DNA from: Straminergon stramineum
Taxonomy: Eukaryota > Streptophyta > Bryopsida > Hypnales > Calliergonaceae
Length of the DNA stretch: 64,000 nt
Direction of reading: 5' to 3'
Assembly: GCA_963920665.1 (NCBI GenBank)
Contig: OY987264.1
Coordinates: 23,974,906-24,038,905 of the forward strand
Every line of letters begins with the position of its first letter. Position 1 is the stretch's first letter. Of this stretch, positions 49,513 through 61,648 are shown in pieces. The notes beneath the pieces were generated by a model. That model saw only the letters and a program-made list of their open reading frames with translations, made no database searches and was not told the origin of the DNA. The position numbers and the translations under genes are program-made.

Positions 49513-49897
49513 GAACCACCCATTACCAACTAGGCCCCATATCCCCATAAACAATTTGTGGATAGTAGAAAATTCAGTAGAGATATGACTGATTTCTATC
49601 CATTAGTTTCTTGGTTTTTGACCATCTTCTAGCCATCACTGTCATTACACATGTACTTAGTTTTGAGAGCCCAATTAGTCTTTGGATGAGCAATTATAGA
49701 AGACTCTACATTTTTGGGATGGGTGTAGGCCAACTTTTGGCTTCCAAAACTCGTAACAATTTGAATTTAAGGAAAAAAATTCTGAAAATTTGACAACGCC
49801 CATCATTTCTTCTTTTCTATAGGGCAAAAAACTAACATGGCCTTCTATTACTCTAGATCATGCATAGAATGCTCAAGTGGCTGGTAATGGGTGGTTC
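49513..49897. mobile_element. MITE with TIR GAACCACCCATTACCA, TA-flanked (copy 2)
   Basis: Left GAACCACCCATTACCA, right TGGTAATGGGTGGTTC, perfect inverse; TA at 49511-49512 and 49898-49899. Similar over its whole length to 205-582. Confidence 0.8.
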
Positions 49898-50812
49898 TAC
49901 TATACATATAGATAGCAAACTTTCATGAAAGAACCAAAAGAAGCCTCTTGGTCATTATTGATTCAAACTTGAATTAAGATGAGTATAAAACTAAAGGACT
50001 ACCTAAGGTTTTCTCTAAGGATTTTTTCAGGATCAATTAATATGTGGTTTGAGAATTGTCCATAGATTACTCCATCCCATATATGCGACATACTTGCACA
50101 TGAAGATGGCAATTATTGTGCATAACACAAGCCTAACATATCAGATACTAATGACCAACTAGAAGAAGAATCAAAGAACAACAATTGCCCTAATTTTTCA
50201 CAATTAGATGAATTAAACATGCTTTATATGTCAATCCATGGTATAGCCATTCTTGCCACAAATTCTTATCCTACCACCAACCTCTTCCCTTGAATAACTC
50301 CGAATATCCTCAATAAGAGTGAAACTTTTGACTTTAGCATTAAAATGAGACCCCCAAATAGTACATTACCTTATAAAAGCTTATTTGGTCATACCATTAT
50401 CATTGAGGATACACAGGCAAGCAAAAAAGAGTGATGGCATTACATATGTAAGATATGGCGGAGGCACCTTGTGAACTTGAACACAAAAAGTTTGGAGTTT
50501 AGTTGAAGTTGTTTTCTAAGCAAATGGAATATTAGAGGAAAAAAAGGTTAACATGCATGTACAAGAATTCATTTATTGCAAATGAGAGTGCACTATCAGT
50601 CATCTTAAAACAAAGTGAAGTCATAACTTGTTTATCACAATTGTCTTTTGAACTACATAAGAGGCTTCATGTCTCAACCTTCATATACATATGCTACTAC
50701 TATGTTGTGATATACAAAAATTTATGTGATTACAACTAAATAATACAATTTTGTTTTGTTTTTTCAAAGGTTAGAATTACACTTTGGTTAGCATACAAGA
50801 TTTAGAGTTAAA

Positions 50813-51690
50813 CCCCTAGAAGACCAAACAACATTTTTTGGCAATATAGAAAATTTGGGTAGCTCACCAAGAATGGAATTTCTATTTTTTTTCTTTGGAA
50901 TTTTCACACAACTTGCAGTCAAGGCCAATAGCTTTAAGGCACAAAAATTTTATAACTTTTGACTACATGGGTATTTGTAAAAGTTATTGTATAATATGTA
51001 GTTTCTTTCTCAACCCGAGTAGCCTAAGCAAATTTTTAAAAAAATTTAAAATATGAATTTGAATTGATTTTCTAGATTTATATGTACATAAAAAGCCTTT
51101 AATCATTCCATTTTCATTAATGAGATGAAAGCTAGTAGGAGTTGGGTTTCCCATTTGTTCCAAAAAAACAAACTAGTAGGAGTTTTTGTTTGTAGGCAAT
51201 TATGTTTGTTTGCTACTCTAAAAGAAACTTTGAAGTACTTTATTTAACTCAATTTTCCATATTTTTGGAAAAAAATAAAATCATAAGATGTTGCTATTGT
51301 TTATTGCTACTTTAAGACAATTGGGATTGGCATTTAGTAATTCCATAACCAAATTCTTAAAAATTTAGTATTTTAATTCATTCTCTACTTCTTTCTACCT
51401 ACTATTTTTTTCAAGTATGAGTATGAATTTTTTATTTTATTTTATTTTTTATATATGTATTCCCAAATTATTTCTTCAACATATTATGGAGAGTTGCAAG
51501 TTGTAGGATCTACAATTTTTTGGGTAAAATGTTTGAAAGATGAAATCTAACTATATGGAAAGAGTTGAAAATATTTCTTTTTGAAACCCAAGCATCACAA
51601 CCTTGCAATTGGTAAGGTTTTTTATTCATAAATTTTAGGAGGATGTACTTTAACAAGTTGACTAAAGGATCCTACAGTTAGATTTGCTAA
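50813..51690 (+). mobile_element. TTAA-type TIR element, left end clear, right end unclear
   Basis: TTAA plus A precedes CCCCTAGAAGACCAAAC. The interior follows 14310-15427 (GCTCACCAAGAATGGAATTTC, ATTCCATTTTCATTAATGAG, ATTGGGATTGGC) without the nested MITE. The right terminus is not clear; the end given is approximate. Confidence 0.5.
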
Positions 51691-51693
51691 AAA

Positions 51694-52426
51694 GGGTGAT
51701 TGCAAGAAACACTTGTCCTATTTTTTGTCCCCTTGCCCTTAGACAAGTGGTTTTTTAGTCATAACTTTTGCATCATAGGGCCGTTTGTCTTGAAATTTGG
51801 AATGAAGGTACTCATAAAAGTTTCACACATTCTATAAATTTAAAAAAAATTACTTTACTATTTTTTAGGTGACCCCAATTGGGTGTCTATCTTGGCCATT
51901 GGGGGGGGGGGCAAAGTTTTACCCAAAAATGAGAATTGGAAGCCACAAATTAGAGAAGCTAGAGGTGTAATTGCATTCCAATGACACATGAAGAGTTTTT
52001 TGCAAAAAACCTTTGCATAAGGTATCTACATGGGGACAAAGTGACCATTGTTCATGCACATTTTTCGAGTAAGAGAAAATTTTCCTTGAAGAAATTTTTG
52101 GTGCAATGCGAGAGTAGGCTTATCTACAAAAATGGATTTTTTCTGGGAATTTTTTAAAAATTTTGAATTACTAAAAATGAAAAGGTCCATAGACCCCTTT
52201 TCTACTATTTTGTGCTCCCAATGGCTTCTATAGTACTCCATAGTAGTCTATAGTACTCCATAGTATTGTATCAACGGTTTAGATCTGTAAGTGCTCAAAA
52301 TTGATAGTTGAGATTCGCAGGCGCAGGTTGATGCACGAAATTGATAGTAGTCCGTAGTACTACTAGTCCTACGGCCAGAAATCACGTTTTTGAGCCAAGA
52401 ACATGAAGTATTTCTTGCAATCACCC
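51694..52426. mobile_element. TIR element, GGGTGATTGCAAGAAA ends (733 bp)
   Basis: GGGTGATTGCAAGAAACAC on the left; the right end inverted is GGGTGATTGCAAGAAATAC. Contains a direct duplication of a 20-bp TCTATAGTACTCCATAGTA unit at about 52227-52265. AAAAA lies on both sides. Non-coding. Confidence 0.7.
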
Positions 52427-52466
52427 AAAAATTAAATGTAGACAAAGATTTTAGTCTTGCTTTAGA

Positions 52467-53107
52467 GGGTCATTGCAAGAAATGGAACGTGTTTAACTTG
52501 ATGGTAATCAGATCCCTTATTTTTTAGAAATTAAAAAAAATCATTTTGTATTTAAAAGTCATTTTTGTTAATTTGTCACAAAGTGCAGTTTAGGGGTTTT
52601 CACTACGTTAGGAGTCCCCAAATTTTATGATCTAGAGTTGAAACTTTCATGGACTATTTGTATCATAGAAAATCATGTATCTACCAAAGGAAATTTGAAA
52701 ATATATTATTTTATGTCCTCCAGATGAGTGCAAATAGGACTCCCATTGCACTCAATTTTTGAATATTGAAGATGGTTTTAATATCATTTTTTTATTGAAA
52801 TCTCGTCTTCATTAACTCTTCTCAAATGGAAAATTTTTAATTTAAAAAAAAATATTTTTCTATTTATTACAAATTAAAATGTGAAAGTGCCAATTTTCTA
52901 GAGAATTGGCGCTTTTCTAGTTCTCCTACCTAGAGAATTTTTCTACGGTTTAGGGTTCATATGGTACCTTATTCTTAAGGTTAATATATTAAAAATATTT
53001 TTTCCAATTTTTAAAAATTATTTTTCTAATTATAAAGTACTCCCGAAAAAAATAGCAATACTATGGAAAACGCTACAGAAAATGGACGGTGTTTCTTGCA
53101 ATGACCC
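52467..53107. mobile_element. TIR element, GGGTCATTGCAAGAAA ends (641 bp)
   Basis: GGGTCATTGCAAGAAATGG on the left; inverted right end GGGTCATTGCAAGAAACAC. Forty bases after a relative at 51694-52426. TAGA flanks both ends. Non-coding. Confidence 0.7.
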
Positions 53108-53451
53108 TAGAGACTAGTGTTTTGAGTTAGTTTTGGCCTCTAAACATGAAAGAACTTTAGGAGTGAAGTTGTAGTAAATTTATGTATTAGATGCACATAT
53201 TGAGAGGCAACCCTCGACTCCATTTCTAGATTCCAACAATGTTTGAGGAAATACTCTACCTAGGGCAAGGAGCCTAACAAAGATGTGAATTTTGAGGAAA
53301 CATTTTGGGGTTGGGATACATGAAATAGGTCAATAGTTATTGAGGAGTTGCTTGAAAAATTAGGTGTGTGGTTGGGAGTTCAAAGATTAAAATTTTATAC
53401 AATTGGTAAGCTACAAGCTCTAATGATCAACCTATCCTTTCAATCACTATT

Positions 53452-54579
53452 TGTCACGACCCTCATCACAAGGCGTGCCTGTGCCACCTTGGTGAGCAAG
53501 GGGGACATTGGGGGTGACTCCCCAAGCCTTGCAAGAGATGAGGTGAGGGGGACTAGGAGTCTCGAGCGATCAGAGCGTGTTAGCGCTCTGATCCGGATGA
53601 ATTTGGGGGCGTGTGATACATGCTTGGAAAGGTCTTGAGAAGACGCTTCTAGCCGTCCAAAGAATGCGTGATTTGGACTTGCGAGTCAAAAGTTATGGGC
53701 GTTCAAAGTTGGGGGTGTCCTGGTCGCGCCGAGAGTGCCCTGATCGCGCAGGGAGTGTCCCGAATCTTTGGAGGGCGATAACTTTGCGAGTACTTGTCCG
53801 AATGAAGCAAGTGAGTAGTCCATCGGCATCTACGCGTCGCGTAGATGTCGAAAATGTGGTTGCATGTGCAATTTGGATCCCAGGCCGCAAAGTTATGCCG
53901 GGTAGAAGTTCGGGAGTTCCAAACTAGCACGAATCGGGAGAAACGGGGTGGTCTTCCAAAACCAAATGGTGTTTGGGAGTCCCCCTTGACATACAAGGGA
54001 GGGGGTCTGCCGAATCCCACAGAAAGTACTATAGGAGGGGTTGGTCTCCCTCCTCACTCCCTCTTGGAGCCTTGGTGAGTCCCGGTGACTCAAGGTTGGT
54101 GGGGTGGGGTCACCACCACTCCAAGGCACCATGGGACACTTGGTTGTGTCCCGTGGTACCGGTTGGGTGGAGTCCCACTCCTTGCTAGGCTATGTGAGGT
54201 GTCCCGAATGGTGAGTCCCGATTAGTGACGAAGTGGAAAGTAGCAAATACACAATGAACCTAGTATGGAGTTGGGGTGACACTCAAGGGCGGTTAGGACC
54301 ATGGTGAGTAGTGCCACCATGGGTCTTTACACAATAAGATGGAAGTCCCGCCCCATGTTACCAAGTAACATGCCCCGGTGTCATGATGGGGGGGTGTGTG
54401 TGCTAGAAGTCCCGGTGATTGGGACTTAGCAAAAAGAATTGGAATTGGGGACTAACATTGGATGTGCGTGGCATGTGTAGTGTTAGAGGAGTGTGACCCT
54501 TGGTGCCACTAAAGTATCAAGTGCTTGATAAGCATTGGAAGGGAACTTAAGGTGGTAAGTGTTATTAAGGGGCGCGACA
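53452..54579 (+). mobile_element. Solo LTR of an LTR retrotransposon (1,128 bp) with TSD
   Basis: Begins TGTCACGACCC and ends GGGGCGCGACA, with the 5-bp duplication CTATT on both sides (53447-53451 and 54580-54584). It is much GC-richer than its surroundings and has no gag/pol nearby, so it is a solo LTR left by recombination. The short ORFs in it are not genes. Ty3/Gypsy versus Ty1/Copia cannot be decided. Confidence 0.9.
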
Positions 54580-54584
54580 CTATT

Positions 54585-56570
54585 GATCCAAGTCCGATCT
54601 CACTCCCTATTGACCCTCCTTTAGCATCCATCTTTTGAAGTCCTTATTTTAATGTAGCTATGACATGGAGGTTGCAGTCACACATAGTCATAGCAAGAAA
54701 ATGATATAGATCAAGCTAGATTCTTTTAGAGTTGCCACTCATGACTATGTGCTTAGAGAGGACTTTGAAATGGGAAGGTAAGAAAACCAAAACCTCTGTG
54801 AATGCATTTTAGGAGACCTTCTATCTTTATTGATGTTATATTATTTATCCTAACAGTCTAAATTCTCTTTATGTAGAAGACGATGTGATAGGTATGAAAA
54901 TATGACAACTGTTTAGTCTATTGCAATATTGAAATAGAACAAAACAAAATGATGAATGTGTTTAGGAACATCTTAGATATCATATTTGCATTATACAAGG
55001 AGAGAATGGCATGTGCATCCAAGCTTGTGTTGATCATCATGTGTGGAAATAGTAACCTCTTGACACTTAAGGTGACATTTATTCTTTGGTTGTGGAATCA
55101 ATTACTACACATTTTGAGGATGCCACACATTTTGAAGACATTGTTGTTTCTCCATTACCTTCAGGGCGTAATATATATATGAAAGATAGATTTTTGCAAT
55201 TTTCCAACAGGCACTACATCAATCTATAGAATTCTAGTAGATGACTTCAAGTTTAAATTATTAGCTCTCAATTACTTGCTAATGAATTTGATGATATTAT
55301 ACAGATTTTTAGTTTCAACTTCAACTCTTGAGTTCACTTACAAAATCCAAGCCCAAAGATACGCTCCTTTTCAAATTAGTTCTATGCACAAATTTTTCCA
55401 CACTAAGATGGGTACCCAAAATCGCCCTATGCCTAAAAGTGCCATCTACAGCAAGTGAACATTCCTAAATTCAGTTATGTACCTATTTGCATAGAACGCT
55501 CTTACAAACAAACTTTGACCGTGAATAACTTTTGCATATAATATCCAAATAATGTGTTCTTTGGTGCATTGGAACCTCCTTTCTCTTGCCAACAAGGAAA
55601 TATAAAAATCTGATCAGCCCAATAATAGTAACAATGCACAGTACCAATTTCTGGCACTTTGGGGTGTACCTACCTTAAATAGAATGAAAACAGCAGTTTC
55701 CAACTTCATCAAGAGGTTCAAAGCATTATTTCACAATGGATCTCCATCGCAATTCCCGATTCCACTTGCTGTGCAAATAATAGATCGTTCATGGAAATAG
55801 CACTGACATATTGCAGTCCGTCATAGAGAACAGAAGTTCCCCCAAATCATAGCAAATGCTCCAAAGGTGCACCTTTTCCAGCCAACTGACTACATCTTAT
55901 CAAAGTCCATCACAAACCTCAAACTCGTAGTTCATGCCACAAAATGAGATAAAAATCCAACAGTCTTGCTAACATGAACTCCATCTCTTCACACAACCAA
56001 ACTTGTGCAAGTTGAAGTACGTGAGAAGCAAGCAACAAACAGTCGGTCACACTATTGCCAAATGTGCATTCCACTTGCTGGAGACTCCAGTTGTATCATT
56101 GAGCAGCAATTTATTATTGTGACAAGAATACCCATCAAAAAAATCATCTTTGGGTGCAGCGTTACACACTAAAATAATGCAGTTACAGTTACATACCCAT
56201 TGGTCTTCCTCTTTCACAATCGTAGTAAATTAATTCGTCCTTCCTTTTTTTTTTTCCTCCTGATAAAAATAAAATCACCCACTACGATCGTGGACCCAAT
56301 TATTAGTCGTAAAATATTAAGTTCCCCAAGCTCTTCCTACACAAATAAAAGCGAGGATGGCCGCGTAATAACAGTCGCACTCCTTGGCCGCACAACAAGC
56401 GAGCATTGCATTGCTTGTTGCTCCTCCTCTCATAGACATTGACCACACACGATGGGAAACATAAGTGGTCAAAGTCTATGAGACTCCACGGAAAATGCTT
56501 CCGTCTGGAATGAAATCACAGAGCCCAGCTCAAGGAGTGCGACGGTGACGAACGGCGGGTATCAATCAAT
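54585..56570. other. Intergenic stretch downstream of the zinc-finger gene
   Basis: AT-rich with short ORFs only. From about 56340 it becomes GC-richer and may hold the end of the zinc-finger transcript. Confidence 0.35.
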
Positions 56571-56571
56571 C

Positions 56572-56680
56572 AATCAAAAGCCGCACCAGGACGTGATACA
56601 GAGGTAACGGCGACGGCGACGGCTACATCGACGGCGAGAACATCAACCCGATCTCTCCGGGGAAGGAAAAGCTCTGCTGC
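56572..56680 (-). repeat. Partial duplicate of the zinc-finger gene's 3' coding end
   Basis: Closely similar, same orientation, to 56719-56824, offset about 147 bp: AAGCCGCACCAGG, a run of ACGGCGACGGC units, GAGAACATCA and CCCGATCTCTCCGGG are shared. It lies just after the stop codon and would be in the 3' untranslated region. Confidence 0.8.
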
Positions 56681-56720
56681 ATCTAGAATGCCGCACCGGG
56701 TATACACCGGGTATCCACAA

Positions 56721-59002
56721 TCAAAGCCGCACCAGGCCGTGATGCAACGGTGACGGCAACGGCGACTGCGACGGTGAGAACATCAGCCCGATCTCTCCGG
56801 GAAAGGAGAAGCTCGACTGTTGCTGCTGCTGGATCTTGAAGGCGAAGTGCTGGCTTTGCTGTGGACTCGGGTACAGCGGGTTGGACGGGAGGTGCGCGAA
56901 CGTGGGCACCGTGGGGTAGTACGGCAAAACATCCGCGTCGCTACTGTTTAGCAATGCGCCGGTTCCGGAGGTGAAGTCATAGCGGGCGCACTTGAATTGA
57001 GGCGCCTCGGGAATGTCCTTGAAGTCCGGGAGCGGGGCACTAGAAGTCGGCTGGTGGTAGTGCATGCTGGGGCTTAAACTTGCGCTCTCCTCGCGTTGGC
57101 GTCGTAAGCCTCGTGACGCGGCAGTGGAGATCGATGGGGGTGAACGAGACTGGTCGGAGTCGCTGGAAGAGGAGGACGACTGGTGTGTGCAAGAAGACGC
57201 TGAAGTCGATGACGAGGGGCTCGTGCTCGTTTGCTGGTCTTGGCAGGCGGGATGGGCTTTCTTGTGCGCTACGAGATTGCACTTGAAAGCGAATTTGAGG
57301 CCGCACTTGCATTCGATGGGCTCGCCGCAGAGCTTTTCGTGGTCTCGAACATCAACCTGAAGCATCAGCACGGCACATATTAGTCACAGCATGATGCATG
57401 TCCGAGTCATCACAAGTAATTGAAGGTCAATATTTGCAAGAACATGCATGATGTAACAACAAAATACACTATGCAACAACTTGCAAGCTCAAAGGAATAC
57501 TAAACTGTGTACTTAGACGAAGTTAACTAGTACTCCCTCCGTTTGGATATAGTGTATCCATTCTCAGTGCAATCACCACTGAGAATGGATACACTATTTC
57601 CAAACGGAGGGAGTACTACTTAACTGAAAGAAAAAATATAAGGGGCTATTACAAATTCACAACATCCAAAAACATATTAGTCATGTGGAGTGCACTACAT
57701 GTGAAATGTCACCAACAAGCAGTATGTCGGGCAACCAATTTGAAGATAGATGCTCGGAGCAGCAAGGACTTTGTGTTTGATGGTGACAGAGGCACTAAGT
57801 AGCCTTCCTAATCACGATTATTTGACTAATGCTAATTAATTACGAGTACAAAATAGCGTGTGGGTATATGCATGGGTAGGGCGTTACAGTATCATTATTA
57901 CCTCGATGTAGAATTTCTTCCCACACTTGCGGCACCCAAAGGGCTTCTCCCCCTCAGAATGCTTGCGTCCGTAGTGTCGTCGAAGCTCGTACAGTCCCAC
58001 GAACGTCTTCTTGCACTTGGGGCATCTCGAGGGAATCTTCTTGTTGTGGCCCGCCTTCAGGGAGTTGCTGAGCGTGGGCAAGGACAACAGCCCGGCTTTG
58101 CTGGCGGCACTCCCGTCGGAGTAGTGCGTCTTGTGATGCATCTTCATGGTCTGCGGATTCTTGAACGTCTTGTTGCACCCATCGTACTCGCATCGGAAGG
58201 GACGCCGGTTTTGGATCAAGTCCACGGACACCACGGCGGCCTCGATACTCTCGTCAGTCTCTGACTTCTCAACCTGGGAGAAAACAACCAAGTCAGTCAC
58301 ATACAGCAGTCAACTAACTAGTCAATCGAATATAACCAAAGTTCTAAGACAACATTCTGATCAACATTCCTGAAAAGAAGGCAGGAATGTTTTATTACAA
58401 GATCACGTACGTACCTTAACAGCTTGCGACGTGCAAATTGGCGAGATGGCTCGGGTGTCGACGACGAGCTTGGATGCGTCGACGGCCTGGAGCACCGCTT
58501 TCTGTTCACACGCTTGCTGGAAAAGAGAGCTCCCCAGACGGTCACTCTGGCTCGGCTGCTGCTCGAAGAGCGAATGGCAAGAAAACTGCGTCAACGACTC
58601 AGACTGGCTAGGCGATCCGGGTCCCGGCGCCACCATGTTCTTCAAAGTGCTGACCAACTTGGGGTGCATCACGGCCGCGACTCCGTTGATCTGGTTCAAA
58701 AACTCCGAGTCGTTGCCCAGGAAGAGGAAATCTGTGTCCTGGTCGTCAGTAGTGTAGACGGAGGATTCGCTCAGGGGCACCCAAGACGACTGGGTGGACG
58801 AGTTGAAGAAGCTCGTGGGGCAGCAAAGTTCCGGCCATGCAGAGCCGAAATTCGAGACGTCGGTGAAGCTGGAGAGCAGGGATGGGCTGGATCCGAACGA
58901 CACCGTCCCATTCTCGTTCATCATGAGCGTGGGATTGGACGACATTGGCGGCATGGAGGCGAGAATGTTGCTGTCGTTGTAGAAGGAGAGAGTGGTCGCC
59001 AT
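56721..59002 (-). CDS. Plant four-finger C2H2 zinc-finger protein, three exons
   Basis: Exons on minus: 59002-58415, 58273-57902 and 57356-56721, all phase 0, with GT/AG borders (GTACGTACG...TCTCCCAG; GTAATAATG...GCTTCAG). ATG at 59002 sits in ACAATGGCG, a good plant start context. The 531-residue product has a Ser-rich N-terminus. Finger 1 is CEYDGC...HHKTH (224-246), finger 2 CPKC...HYGRKH (280-301), finger 3 CRKC...HEKLC (310-330, a C2HC finger split by intron 2) and finger 4 CKC...HKKAH (336-355, one residue between the cysteines). A Ser/Pro/Gln-rich tail follows. The C2HC plus CxC pair recalls STOP1, WIP and IDD proteins, so a nuclear DNA-binding regulator is likely, but the subfamily and target are not identified. 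Long plus-strand ORFs here are antisense shadows. Confidence 0.9.
57533..57613. mobile_element. Stowaway-like MITE in intron 2 of the zinc-finger gene
   Basis: Starts CTCCCTCCGTTTGGA and ends with its inverse TCCAAACGGAGGGAG, with TA on both sides. The 81 bp are one near-perfect hairpin with a small loop around CAGTGCAATCACCACTG. CTCCCTCCGT is the classical Stowaway end, a Tc1/mariner-derived MITE. Confidence 0.9.
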
Positions 59003-60300
59003 TGTGACGAAGCTAGATTTCAAATTTTTAACCGAATTTTGTAATAATGTCTGACTCAGACCTCCTCACGAACTTGGAGGGGGATTCACTTCCACACCTC
59101 CAAACACGGGGGATCTACAAAAGAATTGAAGACAAACGAATCTGCGAAGAATGAAGAATTAAGTCTCGGGCAAACCAACAAAAACCTCCAGCGTCGACCT
59201 CTCCAGTTGCCTAGAAAGCTTTCAGTTTAGACGTATCTTTCTTTTTCGGCCATTTGTGGCTAACAAAACCCAAGGATTTCTAAACGCAACTGAAGAAAAT
59301 TGCAACACCAAAACTGCTAGACATCACAGTGTCCATAGAAAAACTCACAAGTACTCTCAACCACCCAAATCTCACTCCAATCTCGGAACGCCACAGTAGT
59401 GATTAGAATCACACTCGGTACTCTAACGAGATCCCAGATTGCAAACTGGCGAGAGCCAAATGCTATCGATAATTCGGCATTCTCAATGTCACGCAATGGT
59501 GCACGATTCAAAAGGACATGAAACTGGTGACGGATTCTGCACACCCGTGAGTAACTCGGCGCATAACCAAGATGCGAAACCACACTATCAGATTCACTGA
59601 CGGGGTTCGGGTGGCCAATACTACAATGCAGCTTAGATTCCGCACGAAGACAAATTCAGAAGCCTACGAACTTACTGCAACAGGGCTCCTGTCGCTGAGC
59701 ACTGAGCACTCTAACTAACTACCAAGGCAGACACTGACGGGAAGCATGAAGAGAACTAGTGAGTTCTTAATGCTGGCTCTCGTCCTAAAATGCAGAGATC
59801 TCACAGTGGCACCCCGAGTTGTAGCCCGAGTTCCAGGCCCAGTTGTATGAAGCTAAGTTAGCCCGAAATGCAGTCCGCGTTGCAGTAGTCTTGCTACAGA
59901 GGGCGGGCGGAACGGGTTCGAGGAGAGATGGGAGCCCGCGCAAGTGCTTTTATCCCCGTCATTGTCGACAGGAATCCTGCACGATGAGACGAACGAAGAG
60001 AACCAACTGGATTCCAATCTTTTTTTGTGTTTATGTTTTCTTTGATAAAAATGAAAATATAATGCAAGGAGTAAAGTCCCGAGAACCCGAGTAGCCGAGT
60101 GCAAGTCCTGGCCGCGTTCTTCGCGACGGGAGGGCCGTCGCGGTGCTGGAGCCCAGAACCAATGAGGAGATACTTGGGCTGCCCCCGGGTATTTGGGCGG
60201 TTATTCGAGGTTCGCGTCCGAGGTTCGCGTTCACGAACGTTCACGAACGTTCACGTCCGGATTCGACGAGCGGGTAAATAAGGAGCTGAGAACGCGCTCG
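59003..60300 (-). promoter_or_regulatory. Leader and promoter region of the zinc-finger gene
   Basis: GC-richer than the surroundings, especially 59640-60380, with no convincing coding frame. It contains tandem palindromic GTTCACGAAC units at 60229-60255 preceded by two GAGGTTCGCGTCC-like units. The transcription start is not determinable. A gene on plus starting here cannot be excluded, but none is recognised. Confidence 0.4.
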
Positions 60301-60957
60301 TTCGCGGTGTAAAATAAGGCTGTTCGCGTTCCCGGTCGCCGACCTGTTGAGGGAGGGAACTCGGTGCCGTGTCGGGAACTCGGTGCAGCGTCAGTGAGAT
60401 TTTATGGGGAACCCGCCCCGCGTATTTTATTGCATTTGATTGATATTCTTTTTCAATTTCTAAGCTTAATTAACCGGGGCTTGGCTATTGTCGTCCTTGT
60501 CGTGGAGAAATATTTTTAGGGGCTGGGGTGCCAATTTTTGCTCAACTCCAGTGCATGAAAGCTTTTGCAGGGCTAGGCCTGGCACCTCCTAGCACAGAGT
60601 CAAGCATAGGAGGGGGCTAAATAGGAGGGGCATATCACGATGGGGAATGTGATATTTCTTTTTTTCTTCTGTTTTTTCTTCTGTTTAATCTTTTTCCAGA
60701 TGGGGAATCAATCGCATCTCCTTAGTTGCCAGTGCTTACAATTGGCCTCGGTGATTATTTAGGCTTTGCAGAATTAGCAAAGTTGCTGTATCCTTTAATT
60801 CTTGGGAACCATTAGTAATAGAATATTCCAAATTCGTTGATGGGCTTCGTAGCAACTTACTACATTTGATATGGGTTGTTTTCTTATTGGCTATTTTTAC
60901 AAATTGGCTACTAATGTGGTAGCAAATTTGGCTAATTGCTCCAAAAAAATCCTTTAA

Positions 60958-61155
60958 CCCCTAATGGATGTCAAAAACAATTGCTCTCATAGTATGTGCA
61001 TTGTAGGATATCAAGACGTATTTGAAGATGCAAGAAAGTTTCAATTGACTTGAATTTTTGTTTGAACTAAAAAAGTATCAAATGGAAATGTTGTATAAAA
61101 TTTATGGACTTTATTGTGCAAATTTTCATATGATGAGTTATAGTCATGAAATAGG
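60958..61155 (+). mobile_element. Left part of a TTAA-type TIR element, interrupted by a LINE
   Basis: TTAA (60954-60957) precedes CCCCTAATGGATGTC, the common terminus of this family. The LINE insertion begins at 61167. I could not find the right terminus. Confidence 0.4.
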
Positions 61156-61446
61156 CAAAAATGGTGCCTCCTCTTGAGGGTCCCCATCTCCGTCTTGATT
61201 TTTCCCAATGTGTTTTTGGGTCATTTACCCCTTGACGCTTTCAATGTGTGTTATGGCTTATTTGGATAGCCCAGAACAACACTGTCTTCAACCAAACTAG
61301 GTGGCCCTTGGCATTCGTCCAAGCTTCACTGTGGGAGACCCTTCTGGATGCTGGGCGTGCAGTGCAGTTGAAGGCCCAAATTGCAGTTCGAAGTCGTCCC
61401 CAAGCTGCTGCTCAAATCTGGACCAAGTTTGATAGAATGTGGCTTA

Positions 61447-61569
61447 AGGTATGTTCACACTTGGTGTTAGGAGTGATGTTTGCAATGTGAATGTGATCCA
61501 GAAATAGGTCTAAATTCATTCCTGAGATCTTCAGTAGCAACACTCTATAACACCAATGTGAACAGACCT
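61447..61569. mobile_element. Harbinger-type MITE (123 bp) with TTA duplication
   Basis: AGGTATGTTCACACTTGGTG on the left; the right end inverted is AGGTCTGTTCACATTGGTG. TTA at 61444-61446 and 61570-61572. The ends match those of the Harbinger at 1325-6779. Confidence 0.85.
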
Positions 61570-61648
61570 TTAGTTTCTCGGTTATTGTGTGTTGTCAGGA
61601 TTCTAGTATTATTTGGAAGTTACAGGGTCCCCCGGCTTGTTCCTTCTA

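Noticed and set aside
53348..54188. Cluster of overlapping ORFs in a GC-rich block
   Set aside because: They lie within the solo LTR and conflict in frame and strand; no domain is seen.
57860..58264. Plus-strand ORF of 134 codons
   Set aside because: Antisense to exon 2 of the zinc-finger gene, which encodes conserved fingers.
58424..59044. Long plus-strand ORF of about 206 codons
   Set aside because: It is antisense to exon 1 of the zinc-finger gene; GC-rich coding sequence leaves the opposite frame open, and the composition is Arg-rich and not protein-like.
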